14,121 bases of DNA from Planctomycetota bacterium (lineage in GTDB: Bacteria > Planctomycetota > Brocadiia > Brocadiales > Bathyanammoxibiaceae): assembly GCA_030598065.1 (NCBI GenBank), contig JAUVQR010000015.1, positions 1 through 14,121 on the forward strand, in the 5' to 3' direction. This document shows, in pieces, positions 1 through 7,096 of the stretch; position 1 is the stretch's first letter, and each line of letters begins with the position of its first letter. Both the position numbers and the translations under genes were made by a program. Under the pieces are notes generated by a model. The model did not search any database and had not been told where the DNA came from. It saw only the letters and a list, made by a program, of their open reading frames with translations.

Positions 1-651
1 GTTTTTCTCCAATAGCTGCTTAATATGCCGCATCTTTTCACTGTCCCATCCGCTTTTTGTAAGGTCAGTGAAGAGAAAAATCCGCTTATTATTCTTTCTT
101 GAGGAGCTCACGATAGTGACGGCCCTTTCCAATAGTATGTGTGTATCGCTGGTATAGTAAGTCGGTTCTACCCTATCGATATCGTCAAGCACAGCGCCCT
201 TATCGTCGGTAGGCTGCGGTAACGTCTCCGGAGCGGGAAAGACGGCCAGCACGCAGACCTCGTCTGACGGCAACAGAGACGCAGCAAACCGCCTGGCCCA
301 CTCCCTCGCGGTATCGAGAAAACTCTTCCCGTCAACACTGTATCCCATACTGTAGGAGTTATCGACAATGAGTACGTTGCAGGAAGGCGTGTCGGGACCC
401 AGCACCGGTCCGGCCTTAAGGACGGGCCTTGCCAGAGCCGAGGCGATAAGCGCGATTATCGCGACCCTGAGCGCGAGAAGTAACAGTTGTTCCAGCTTGA
501 CCCGTGCGGCTACTTTTTTTTGAGAGCGGAGTATAAACTCGATCGCGGAGAATTTGTAGACGGGCGCGCGCCTCTTCCCCATCATGTGTATAACTACAGG
601 TATACCCACGCCCAGCAGGCCCAGAAGAAAGATTGGATTGATAAGACCCAT
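1..651 (-). CDS. BatA-like membrane-anchored VWA protein (3' part missing)
   Basis: The reverse strand stays open from an ATG at 651 to the window edge, giving 217 codons without a stop; the C-terminus lies outside. Residues 3-24 (LINPIFLLGLLG...) and about 53-73 form two hydrophobic segments separated by a basic stretch with KRRARVYKFSAIEF, the pattern of the N-terminal double-transmembrane domain of BatA-type proteins, ending in the usual ALARP at 72-76. A von Willebrand factor A fold follows: DNSYS at 97-101 is the metal-binding DxSxS motif. In Bat operons such proteins are thought to sit in the inner membrane with the VWA domain in the periplasm and to work with MoxR ATPases; the function here is inferred. 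The start lies 2 nt after the stop of the DUF58 gene, so the two are probably translationally coupled. The annotation rests on my own translation; overlapping ORFs in this stretch are shadows. Confidence 0.85.
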   Translation of the reverse strand, partial: MGLINPIFLLGLLGVGIPVVIHMMGKRRAPVYKFSAIEFILRSQKKVAARVKLEQLLLLALRVAIIALIASALARPVLKAGPVLGPDTPSCNVLIVDNSYSMGYSVDGKSFLDTAREWARRFAASLLPSDEVCVLAVFPAPETLPQPTDDKGAVLDDIDRVEPTYYTSDTHILLERAVTIVSSSRKNNKRIFLFTDLTKSGWDSEKMRHIKQLLEKN

Positions 652-653
652 TA

Positions 654-1577
654 TTACAACCTGGCGGTCATCCTTGAGCGTGAAAGTCTCGCTCTGGTGG
701 TTAGATAATTAATCAGCGCACGGTCCAGCGGCGTTGAGGTGTTTATCAGCCAGTGGTCTATCTGGTTCTCCAAGCAGCCCTGGTGTAAATCTTCTATGAA
801 GACGCCTAACTCTGACAGGTAATCGTTCCTTATCGTCCTTGGCTCTGCAAGGACCTTGCTCGAGTCTTCCATGGACTCAATGTACGTTAGTTCGTCGAAC
901 GGGACATCGAGCTCGTCGGCGTCAAGCACTTGAAACAGTATCACCTCGTTCCTGCGTTTCCTCAACAGCCTCAGCTTCTTTATCACCTCGCCGGCATCTT
1001 CCAGCAGGTCAGAGATGGCTATTATCAACGAGCGCCTTGACGCCATCTCAGCCACTTTTTCCAGCACGCCTGATATGTCCGACCTTCCCCCGGCTTTCAG
1101 GCCTTCCAGTGCCTGCAGTATAACCTGGAGATGGGACGATTTTGTGCGCGGCGGTATGTAGTGGCTTATTTCTTCGCCAAACACGACCAGTCCCGTGGCA
1201 TCCGCCTGCCTGAGAAGCAGATATGACAGGCATGCAGCCAGCGTGCTTGCGTAGTCCAGTTTGGTCATTGCGCCCGGGCCGTAGCCCATGGAGCCGCTGG
1301 TGTCCAGCAGGATGTAAGACTTTAGGTTGGTTTCGTCCTCGAACTGCTTCAGATGATACTTATCCGACCTGCCCAGCACCTTCCAGTCTATGTGTTTCAC
1401 CTCGTCGCCCGGTGAATACTCCTTGTGCTCCAGGAACTCTATGCTGGAGCCCTTGTGTGGCCTCTTGTGTATGCCGGAGAAAGTGCCCTCCACAACGGTC
1501 CTTGCCCTTAGTGTCATGTCGGATATCTTACTCAGTACGGCGGGGTCATACCTGCCGCTTACTTCCTGTTCTTGCAT
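654..1577 (-). CDS. DUF58 / VWA-like protein, MoxR partner
   Basis: This 307-aa protein is of typical length for the DUF58 family. The family core is clear: residues 47-58 (EFLEHKEYSPGD), then HIDWKVLGRSDKYHLKQFE at about 62-80, followed by a VWA-type strand with an intact metal site DTSGS at 92-96. No membrane segment is evident, so it is probably cytosolic. DUF58 proteins are almost always encoded next to MoxR ATPases and are thought to act with them in assembling or activating other proteins; the substrate is unknown. I placed the start at ATG 1577, 2 nt after the moxR stop, because the family-like sequence begins there; the reading frame extends upstream to 1808 but that extension is a shadow of moxR. 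A GTG at 1580, overlapping the moxR stop by one base, is an alternative start. No good Shine-Dalgarno is seen, so coupling to moxR is likely. Confidence 0.9.
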   Translation of the reverse strand: MQEQEVSGRYDPAVLSKISDMTLRARTVVEGTFSGIHKRPHKGSSIEFLEHKEYSPGDEVKHIDWKVLGRSDKYHLKQFEDETNLKSYILLDTSGSMGYGPGAMTKLDYASTLAACLSYLLLRQADATGLVVFGEEISHYIPPRTKSSHLQVILQALEGLKAGGRSDISGVLEKVAEMASRRSLIIAISDLLEDAGEVIKKLRLLRKRRNEVILFQVLDADELDVPFDELTYIESMEDSSKVLAEPRTIRNDYLSELGVFIEDLHQGCLENQIDHWLINTSTPLDRALINYLTTRARLSRSRMTARL

Positions 1578-1579
1578 CA

Positions 1580-2596
1580 CTATTCGCTTTCTTTCACTTC
1601 TGTGAGCAGTTTGTCTATTATCTGCCGTGCGCCGATGCCTTCCGCCTCCGCATGGAAGTTGGTGATGATGCGGTGCTGCAGGATAGGCCGTGCGAGCGCG
1701 CGGATGTCGTCCGTGTTCACGGCGTAGCGGCCCTGCAATATGGCCCTGGCCTTGCCGCCCCGTATCAGGTTTTGCGACGCACGCGGACCGGCGCCCCAAC
1801 TGACCCATTTTTTTACGTACTCGGACGCGTTTTCGTCCGAGGGCCTTGAGGTCCTGACCAGCCTGACGGCATAGGCGAGGACATGTTCCGCAGCTGGAAC
1901 CTTCAAGACCAGCTCCTGCAGATTGCGTATATCCTCCGGGCTGAACGCCTTATCCAGTTTGGGTTCGTACGTGGAGGTCGTCGTCCTGACTATCTCCAGT
2001 TCTTCATCCTTCTTGGGGTAATCAATGTCTATCTGAAACATAAAACGGTCAAGCTGCGCCTCAGGGAGGGGGTAGGTGCCTTCCTGCTCTATGGGGTTCT
2101 GCGTGGCAAAAACCAGGAACGGAAGGTCCAGCGGATACGTATGCCCGCTGGCCGTGACCTTGTACTCCTGCATGCACTGAAGCAGCGCGGCCTGCGTCTT
2201 GGGTGGAGTGCGGTTTATCTCGTCAGCAAGCAGTATGTTTGCAAATATCGGCCCCTTTATGAACCGGAAGAAACGCCTGCCGCTGTGTTGATCTTGTTCC
2301 AGGACGTCAGTGCCCGTTATGTCAGCCGGCATAAGGTCAGGGGTGAACTGAATGCGGCTGAACTTGAGGTTCAGCACGTCAGCCAGCGTGCTGACCAGCA
2401 TGGTCTTGGCCAGCCCGGGTACACCGACAAAGAGACAGTGCCCCTTGCAGAAGAGGGCCAGCAGCATGTGCTCTATTACGTCATCCTGTCCTATAATGAC
2501 CTTGGCTATTTCTTTACGTAGCTTTTGGCTCCCTTCAGCCATCTTTTCCACCGACTGAAGGTCTATATTCTCCGTATCCTGGGCAATACCGCTCAT
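1580..2596 (-). CDS. MoxR-family AAA+ ATPase
   Basis: The 338-aa product is a complete MoxR-type AAA+ ATPase (AAA_3 plus C-terminal lid). Walker A is GVPGLAKT at residues 58-65, and Walker B is LLADE at 122-126 followed by INRTPPKTQAALLQCMQE. Sensor 1 lies in FATQNPIEQEGTYPLPEAQL, which is diagnostic of the family. The C-terminal part (ILQGRYAVNTDDIRALARPI) is the lid. MoxR proteins act as chaperone-like ATPases with VWA partners, and here two such partners follow immediately downstream (DUF58 and a BatA-like protein) with 2-nt gaps, so this is the first gene of a compact operon. The start is well supported: AAGGAG sits 7-8 nt upstream of ATG 2596. The region upstream holds a possible -10 (TACAAT, minus strand, 2644-2639) but no convincing -35. 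Several MoxR subfamilies exist and I do not assign one. Confidence 0.95.
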   Translation of the reverse strand: MSGIAQDTENIDLQSVEKMAEGSQKLRKEIAKVIIGQDDVIEHMLLALFCKGHCLFVGVPGLAKTMLVSTLADVLNLKFSRIQFTPDLMPADITGTDVLEQDQHSGRRFFRFIKGPIFANILLADEINRTPPKTQAALLQCMQEYKVTASGHTYPLDLPFLVFATQNPIEQEGTYPLPEAQLDRFMFQIDIDYPKKDEELEIVRTTTSTYEPKLDKAFSPEDIRNLQELVLKVPAAEHVLAYAVRLVRTSRPSDENASEYVKKWVSWGAGPRASQNLIRGGKARAILQGRYAVNTDDIRALARPILQHRIITNFHAEAEGIGARQIIDKLLTEVKESE

Positions 2597-2705
2597 GTCT
2601 TCTCCTTATAAAGCCAATGAATTAAAAACCCCGGATATATTGTAAGGTATTGGTACTTACACATTTAGGCTACTACTCAACAACCTATCAAATGGCGTTG
2701 TTTAT

Positions 2706-2722
2706 TGCAAGACAAACTTGCA
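2706..2722 (-). terminator. Weak hairpin downstream of the OYE gene
   Basis: TGCAAG and CTTGCA can pair around an ACAAA loop, about 27 nt past the stop of the oxidoreductase gene at 2749. The stem is only 6 bp and no T-run follows on the minus strand, so this is a marginal terminator candidate in the 152-bp gap before moxR. Confidence 0.22.
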
Positions 2723-2748
2723 GTTTAGACCGTTTCTACGCGCAATTC

Positions 2749-3855
2749 TCAGGCGTCGCCCACGGATGATTCTTTCTGGAGCTGTCCGCAGCGGATGCCG
2801 TGCGGGTGCCAGCACTGGTTGCAGGATATGCAGGCGGCAGTGGTGGAGACTCCCTTCCGCAGTTTGTCCACCAGATCCGGCTCTCTGATAAACGGCCTGC
2901 TCATTGAGATAAGGTCCGCCTTCTTGTCGCTTATTATGGACTCCATCACCCCGACAGACCTTATCCCGCCTACGGCAATTATGGGCACCGATACGGCCTT
3001 CCGTATTTTTGCAGCGTTTGAGAGGAAGAAGCCCTCCTTCTCCGGAGAGTCTATGCCCGTCCGGCAGGCGGCAGGGAACGATTCTACGATACCGCCACTG
3101 GTCTCTATGGCGTCTATGCCTGCCCCCTCCAGCATCCGTGCCACCACAGCCGAGTCCTCTACGTTGAGACCGCCTTCTACGAAGTCGTCTGTCTGGAGCT
3201 TCACGAACATCGGATAGTCATTGCCTGTCTGCTTCCGGCACTCTCTGAGCACATCGAGCGCGAACCTGGCCCTGTTCTCAACTGACCCGCCCCACTCGTC
3301 CTTTCTGCGGTTTGTGTAGGGCGACAGGAATTCACTAATCAGGTAGCCATGTGCGGCGTGGATTTGTATCCCGTCAAAGCCGGCCACTCTGGCCCGCCTT
3401 GCGGCCTGGCCAAAGCTTTTTACTATATCCGCTATCTCCTCCGGGCCCAATTCCCTCGGCATGATGCCGGTGGTTTTGTCTGCGACAGGCGAAGGCGCGA
3501 CAGGCGTGCTGCCGCATATATTCGGTTTGGTCTGCCGCCCGGCGTGGCTTATCTGGAGCATTATCTTCGTGTCATACGGTCTGAGCCGCTCAAGCAGCCT
3601 CTTGTATGCCGGCACGAATCTGTCATCGTATATTGCCGCCTGGCGTTTACTGGCCTTGCCGCCTTCCTTAACGTAACTATGACCCGTCACTATCAGCCCC
3701 ACGCCTCCACGGGCAAGCTCCTCGTATAACGCGGCCTGACGGTCCGTCACGTAATCGTCATCGTCGGTCATGTATTCATTGGTCGCTGAGCGCACTATAC
3801 GGTTCGGAAGAGTGAGTCCATTAATGGTTATAGGACGAAAAAGGAGGTTATCCAT
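2749..3855 (-). CDS. Old Yellow Enzyme family NADH:flavin oxidoreductase
   Basis: This 368-aa FMN-dependent TIM-barrel enzyme begins with LLFRPITINGLTLPNRIVRS, the typical start of the family. The substrate-binding histidine pair is present (IQIHAAHGYL, H166 and H169), followed by FLSPYTNRRKDEWGGSVENR (176-195), and the C-terminal phosphate-binding strand is IAVGGIRS (293-300) with SMSRPFIREPDL. Such enzymes reduce activated C=C bonds or nitro groups; the true substrate cannot be read from sequence. Near the C-terminus are cysteines 342, 345, 348 and 356 (CISCNQC...C), resembling the iron-sulfur ligands of the 2,4-dienoyl-CoA reductase subgroup, but the FAD/NAD(P) domains that follow in that enzyme are absent. 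The protein ends 12 residues after the last cysteine. A purine-rich AAAGGG about 10 nt upstream supports ATG 3855. It is flanked by hairpins and appears to be transcribed alone. Confidence 0.92.
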   Translation of the reverse strand: MDNLLFRPITINGLTLPNRIVRSATNEYMTDDDDYVTDRQAALYEELARGGVGLIVTGHSYVKEGGKASKRQAAIYDDRFVPAYKRLLERLRPYDTKIMLQISHAGRQTKPNICGSTPVAPSPVADKTTGIMPRELGPEEIADIVKSFGQAARRARVAGFDGIQIHAAHGYLISEFLSPYTNRRKDEWGGSVENRARFALDVLRECRKQTGNDYPMFVKLQTDDFVEGGLNVEDSAVVARMLEGAGIDAIETSGGIVESFPAACRTGIDSPEKEGFFLSNAAKIRKAVSVPIIAVGGIRSVGVMESIISDKKADLISMSRPFIREPDLVDKLRKGVSTTAACISCNQCWHPHGIRCGQLQKESSVGDA

Positions 3856-3897
3856 GAAAAGGCCCTTTGAAGCAGAGGGGGCAAGCCCATATAAAGC

Positions 3898-3927
3898 ACC
3901 AGGGGCACAGCATCCTGTGCCCCTGGT
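3898..3927 (-). terminator. Perfect 13-bp hairpin, probable terminator
   Basis: ACCAGGGGCACAG (3898-3910) and CTGTGCCCCTGGT (3915-3927) pair perfectly around a 4-nt CATC loop. On the minus strand the stem is followed by GCTTTATAT, a modest T-rich tail; on the plus strand by TTTATTGT. It lies between the cupin stop and the oxidoreductase start, so it most likely ends the oppA-to-cupin transcript. The T-run is imperfect, so it may instead be a processing or mRNA-stability stem. Confidence 0.6.
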
Positions 3928-3953
3928 TTATTGTGTCTGTAGCATTGCCGCGC

Positions 3954-3979
3954 GTGCCCGTGTTCAAGAACACAGGCAC
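3954..3979. repeat. Second inverted repeat after the cupin gene
   Basis: GTGCCCGTGTTC (3954-3965) and GAACACAGGCAC (3968-3979) are complementary over 12 positions with one C/A mismatch, with only AA between the arms, so the tip must open into a larger loop. It begins 20 nt past the cupin stop and 27 nt from the perfect hairpin at 3898-3927. It has no T-run of its own. Role unknown; it may reinforce termination or protect the 3' end. Confidence 0.5.
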
Positions 3980-3998
3980 TTAGAAGGGCGGCGTGGCA

Positions 3999-4349
3999 TT
4001 ATAAATGGCATTTGTTCTTACTGGGTATCATGCAGAGCAGCGTAAACGGGTCCTGACCTATGTTTCTGAACTGATGTTTTTCTCCCTTTTGTATAAAGAC
4101 TACGTCGCCTTCTTTGAGTGTCTGTTCGTCCGTGCCGCTGGCCACGACCCCATTCCCGCTCAGGACGAATACCTCGTGTTCCCAGGGGTGAGTGTGCATG
4201 GGAGTGTGTCCGTCGGGGTCTATCTCAAAGTGTCTCATTACAAAGTTGTCAGCCCCTTTTTCCTCGTTTATCATCCAGCGAATCTTCACCTCTCTAGCAC
4301 CTGCAACAACCGGTTTTGCGGTAAAATCTCTCAAATTAGACACGAACAT
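3999..4349 (-). CDS. Small cupin-domain protein
   Basis: This 116-aa protein is a single cupin (cupin_2 type) barrel. Cupin motif 1 is visible as MHTHPWEHEVFVLSGNG (about residues 50-66), giving the metal-binding His-x-His...Glu set, and motif 2 as GDVVFIQKGEKHQF (about 80-93), giving the last histidine. All expected ligands are present, so it probably binds a divalent metal. Such stand-alone cupins range from isomerases and dioxygenases to sensors, and the sequence does not decide among these. The start at ATG 4349 is well supported by GAGGAGG about 7 nt upstream. It begins 29 nt after the end of the dprA-like gene on the same strand, and a strong hairpin follows it, so it is probably the last gene of the opp-dprA unit. 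Confidence 0.88.
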   Translation of the reverse strand: MFVSNLRDFTAKPVVAGAREVKIRWMINEEKGADNFVMRHFEIDPDGHTPMHTHPWEHEVFVLSGNGVVASGTDEQTLKEGDVVFIQKGEKHQFRNIGQDPFTLLCMIPSKNKCHL

Positions 4350-4378
4350 AAGCCGCCTCCTCTCTTACATCCACCGTA

Positions 4379-5281
4379 TTAAAGGTAAGCCGCAATATTC
4401 TCGATATCCGCATAGTTCGATACAGGGATTGCACCCTGACTCAGTATAGACTGGTTGCCCATTGCACTTTTTGGGGGGTTGGTATATTTCAGCACAAAGG
4501 TCTTTTTGCCAAGTGTCTTGGCATGTGAGAAGGTGTGGATGGCGCCGCCGCCGACGTCTGTTTCAACGACGAACACCGCGTCGCTAAGGGCGGCAATCAG
4601 CCTGTTCCTGGAAAGTGCGGAACCCACCGACCACTTCTGGTCCGGAAAACTCTCGGATATGACACTGTACGACGCCTTGCGGTCGGCGTACGAACCGAGT
4701 GTCTTCTTCCACACAAAATGGTCAAGGCCTGCAGGAATAACCATTATGGTGCGACCGTCCCGCACCCCCCTTCCTGACTTCATCGCGCCTGAATGCGCCG
4801 CCGTATCAATCCCGCGCGCATAGCCGCTGATAATTGTGAAGCCCTTTTGGGCCAACCTCCTGGCCGTCTCTGCGGCGATTTGGTAGCCCTTCATTGAAGG
4901 TCTGGTAGAGCCCACTATGGCAAGCGCCCTCTTGTCTCTTTCCAGGTACTCACCTCGGAAATATAATACCACAGGTGCGTGTTTTAGCATCCTTATTTTT
5001 GGGGGAAAAGCTCTGTCGGCCAGGGTCAGAATTCTAACGCCATTATAAGCCAGTGTGTCAACAATACTTGCGAACCGGCCCATGGTTCTGCGGACCTGAA
5101 AAATATCTTTCGCCAGTTCATGTCTAAGCCACGGAAGTGAGTTCAGGTCGCTTTTCGTGGTCTCCAGAAGTATGCTGCGCGGTTCGCCGAATCTATCGAG
5201 CAGCCTCCGGTAGGTCACCGGCCCGAGGCCACGTATGCTGTGCAGGGCCACCCAGTACGTAACAGGGTCGATTTCTTTCAT
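4379..5281 (-). CDS. dprA: Divergent DprA/Smf-family Rossmann protein
   Basis: The 300-aa product carries the DprA signature: a helix-hairpin-helix-like N-terminus (LHSIRGLGPVTYRRLLDRFG, about 13-32), then the Rossmann-like domain with IVGSTRPSMKGY (122-133), SGYARGIDTAAHSGAM (152-167) and SRNRLIAALSDAVFVVE (224-240). In the family DprA binds single-stranded DNA and loads RecA in transformation. Here it is atypical: the stretch between the SG-RGID motif and the RNR motif is altered (FVWKKTLGSYADRK replaces the usual YP..N..L region), the usual S/T-GSL-TA segment reads GGGAIHTFSHAKTLG, and there is no C-terminal winged helix. A role in nucleotide sensing or single-stranded DNA binding other than transformation is therefore possible. 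I chose ATG 5281, 10 nt after the oppC stop; the open frame reaches 5326 but that would overlap oppC. An AGG about 11 nt upstream is a weak ribosome site. Confidence 0.8.
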   Translation of the reverse strand: MKEIDPVTYWVALHSIRGLGPVTYRRLLDRFGEPRSILLETTKSDLNSLPWLRHELAKDIFQVRRTMGRFASIVDTLAYNGVRILTLADRAFPPKIRMLKHAPVVLYFRGEYLERDKRALAIVGSTRPSMKGYQIAAETARRLAQKGFTIISGYARGIDTAAHSGAMKSGRGVRDGRTIMVIPAGLDHFVWKKTLGSYADRKASYSVISESFPDQKWSVGSALSRNRLIAALSDAVFVVETDVGGGAIHTFSHAKTLGKKTFVLKYTNPPKSAMGNQSILSQGAIPVSNYADIENIAAYL

Positions 5282-5291
5282 CACTTGCAAC

Positions 5292-6137
5292 CTAGGTTTC
5301 CAACGCGTCCCGTAACCCGTCACCAAGGAAATTGAGCGAGAAAAGCGTACTGGCGAGCGCCACTCCGGGGAACACTACCAGCCACCAGACCGTCCTGACC
5401 GGGGTAATATGAACCATCCCGTCCGCGGCCAGGCTGCCCCAGCTTGAGGCCGGGGGTTGCACGCCCAATCCCAGGAAACTCAGAAACGCCTCCTCCAGCA
5501 TCAGCGCCGGCACTATCAGCGTGGCATAGACTATAATCGGCCCCATAAGGTTGGGCAGCAGGTGACGTATTATTATCCGTGTGTTGCCGGCGCCTAGCGC
5601 CCGTGCCGCCTCCACAAATTCCCTCTCCTTCAACATTATCATCTGCCCTCTGACAATTCTGGCCATGGTCAGCCACTGGACCGCCCCAAGGGCGATGAAC
5701 AGGACTATCAGGCTTCTGCCCACGATAGTCATTACTAGTATCACGAAGAACAGAAACGGCAGGCCGTAAAGGATATCCACTAAACGCATCATGATATTGT
5801 CGGTTTTGCCCCCAAAAAAACCTGCGACCGACCCATACGCGACTCCGATTACCAGGCTTACTACTGCTCCCGCAAGCCCCACTGCGAGTGATATCCTGCC
5901 ACCGTACATAATCCTTGTCATCAGGTCACGGCCCTTGCTGTCGGTACCCATCCAGTGTTCAGCGCTGGGGCTGGAGTACTGTTCCTCCAGGTTCTGCTGG
6001 TCGTAGGAGTACGGCGCTATGACCGGCGTCAGCAGGGCTATAATCCCGATTAAGAGAATGAATGCGCAGCCTGCCACTGCAGGCTTATTTTTCATGAAGC
6101 GTTTCAGCACCGTTCTCTTGTATCTTCTCTGTTCCAC
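5292..6137 (-). CDS. oppC: Oligopeptide ABC transporter permease OppC
   Basis: This 281-aa inner-membrane permease belongs to the OppC/DppC group. After a basic N-terminus and one membrane span (about 20-41) comes the short periplasmic part with HWMGTDSKGRDLMTRIMYGG (61-80), the hallmark of OppC. Further spans follow, then the cytoplasmic EAA loop EAARALGAGNTRIIIRHLLP (176-195) that docks on the ATPase, and the C-terminal FLSFLGLGVQPPASSWG (218-234). The start codon is GTG at 6137, preceded by AGGGAAC about 5 nt away; oppB ends 26 nt upstream. With OppA and OppB it forms a peptide or opine importer, though no ATPase gene is adjacent. The last residues (NFLGDGLRDALET) are standard, so the gene is full length. 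Confidence 0.95.
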   Translation of the reverse strand: MEQRRYKRTVLKRFMKNKPAVAGCAFILLIGIIALLTPVIAPYSYDQQNLEEQYSSPSAEHWMGTDSKGRDLMTRIMYGGRISLAVGLAGAVVSLVIGVAYGSVAGFFGGKTDNIMMRLVDILYGLPFLFFVILVMTIVGRSLIVLFIALGAVQWLTMARIVRGQMIMLKEREFVEAARALGAGNTRIIIRHLLPNLMGPIIVYATLIVPALMLEEAFLSFLGLGVQPPASSWGSLAADGMVHITPVRTVWWLVVFPGVALASTLFSLNFLGDGLRDALET

Positions 6138-6163
6138 TTTGTTCCCTGCGATTCCCCGCGCCC

Positions 6164-7090
6164 CTAAATCCGTACCCTCGGGTCTATGAAGGAGTAGAGA
6201 ATGTCAACTACCAGGTTAAAAACCACCAGGAGGAGACTGTAAAGCAACACCGTGCCCATCACCAGTGTATAGTCCCTGTTCAGCGCCGCATTTACGAAGT
6301 GTGTGCCGAGGCCGGGTATTGCGAACGTCTTTTCTATCACCACCGAGCCGGTTAGGATGGCGGCGGCGGCAGGGCCCATGAACGAGATAACGGGCGTGAT
6401 GGCGTTCTTGAACGCGTGCCTGAAGACTATTTGAAACTCGGACAGTCCCTTCGCCCTGGCAGTCCGTATATAGGGTTGCGAGAGCACGTCCAGCATGCTC
6501 GCCCGCATAAGTCGCGCCACATAGGCAACGAACGGCGCCGCTAGCGACAGCACAGGCAAGACCATCTGCCCGGGGCTTCCCCAGCCCGCAGCCGGGAATA
6601 GCGGCAACTTGAAACAAAACAACAGCAGAAGCAATAAACCCAGAACGAAGTTCGGAAGGGATATACCTATCATCGCTACCGTCATGGTGGCAAAGTCAAG
6701 GCCGGAGTGTTTCTTGACCGCGGCCAGCGTGCCCGCGGCCACACCCACTATGAATGCGAACGCCAGGGCGTAGACCCCAAGCGTGAGTGATATCGGAAGA
6801 GACTGGGCGATTATGTCGTTTACGCTACGGTTCCTGTATTTGAAAGACGGGCCCAGGTCACCCCTGACCAGCCCCCCCATGTAGATCGCGTACTGCACCC
6901 CCAGGGACCTGTCTAGATGGTACTTGGCGTTGAGGTTTTCCTCAATCGCGACCGGCAGGTTTCTCTCCTTGTCGAACGGGCCACCCGGCGCGAACCGCAT
7001 CAAAAAGAAACTCGCCGTGGCTATTATAAATAATACAATCACCAACCAGGCGCATCTTCTAAGTATATAAGCGGCTAACGACTGACCCAT
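6164..7090 (-). CDS. oppB: Oligopeptide ABC transporter permease OppB
   Basis: This is a 308-aa permease of the OppB/DppB group with about six membrane spans. Recognisable segments are the first span (about 13-31) followed by MRFAPGGPFD, the NAKYHLDRSLGVQYAIY stretch (54-70), and the cytoplasmic EAA-type loop RTARAKGLSEFQIVFRHAFK (209-228). The usual end is also present: TFAIPGLGTHFVNAALNRDY (255-274) and VDILYSFIDPRVRI. It pairs with OppC to form the membrane channel for peptides delivered by OppA. It starts 6 nt after the oppA stop, and the strong GGAGGAGGG ribosome site lies in the last codons of oppA, which implies coupled translation. Confidence 0.95.
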   Translation of the reverse strand: MGQSLAAYILRRCAWLVIVLFIIATASFFLMRFAPGGPFDKERNLPVAIEENLNAKYHLDRSLGVQYAIYMGGLVRGDLGPSFKYRNRSVNDIIAQSLPISLTLGVYALAFAFIVGVAAGTLAAVKKHSGLDFATMTVAMIGISLPNFVLGLLLLLLFCFKLPLFPAAGWGSPGQMVLPVLSLAAPFVAYVARLMRASMLDVLSQPYIRTARAKGLSEFQIVFRHAFKNAITPVISFMGPAAAAILTGSVVIEKTFAIPGLGTHFVNAALNRDYTLVMGTVLLYSLLLVVFNLVVDILYSFIDPRVRI

Positions 7091-7096
7091 CCCGGT

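Noticed and set aside
1578..1808. N-terminal extension of the DUF58 frame up to 1808
   Set aside because: It overlaps moxR entirely, has an Arg/His-rich shadow-like composition, and the family sequence begins at 1577.
5282..5326. Longer dprA start at 5326
   Set aside because: It would overlap the end of oppC by 35 nt; the ATG at 5281 is followed directly by the expected N-terminal helix-hairpin-helix region.
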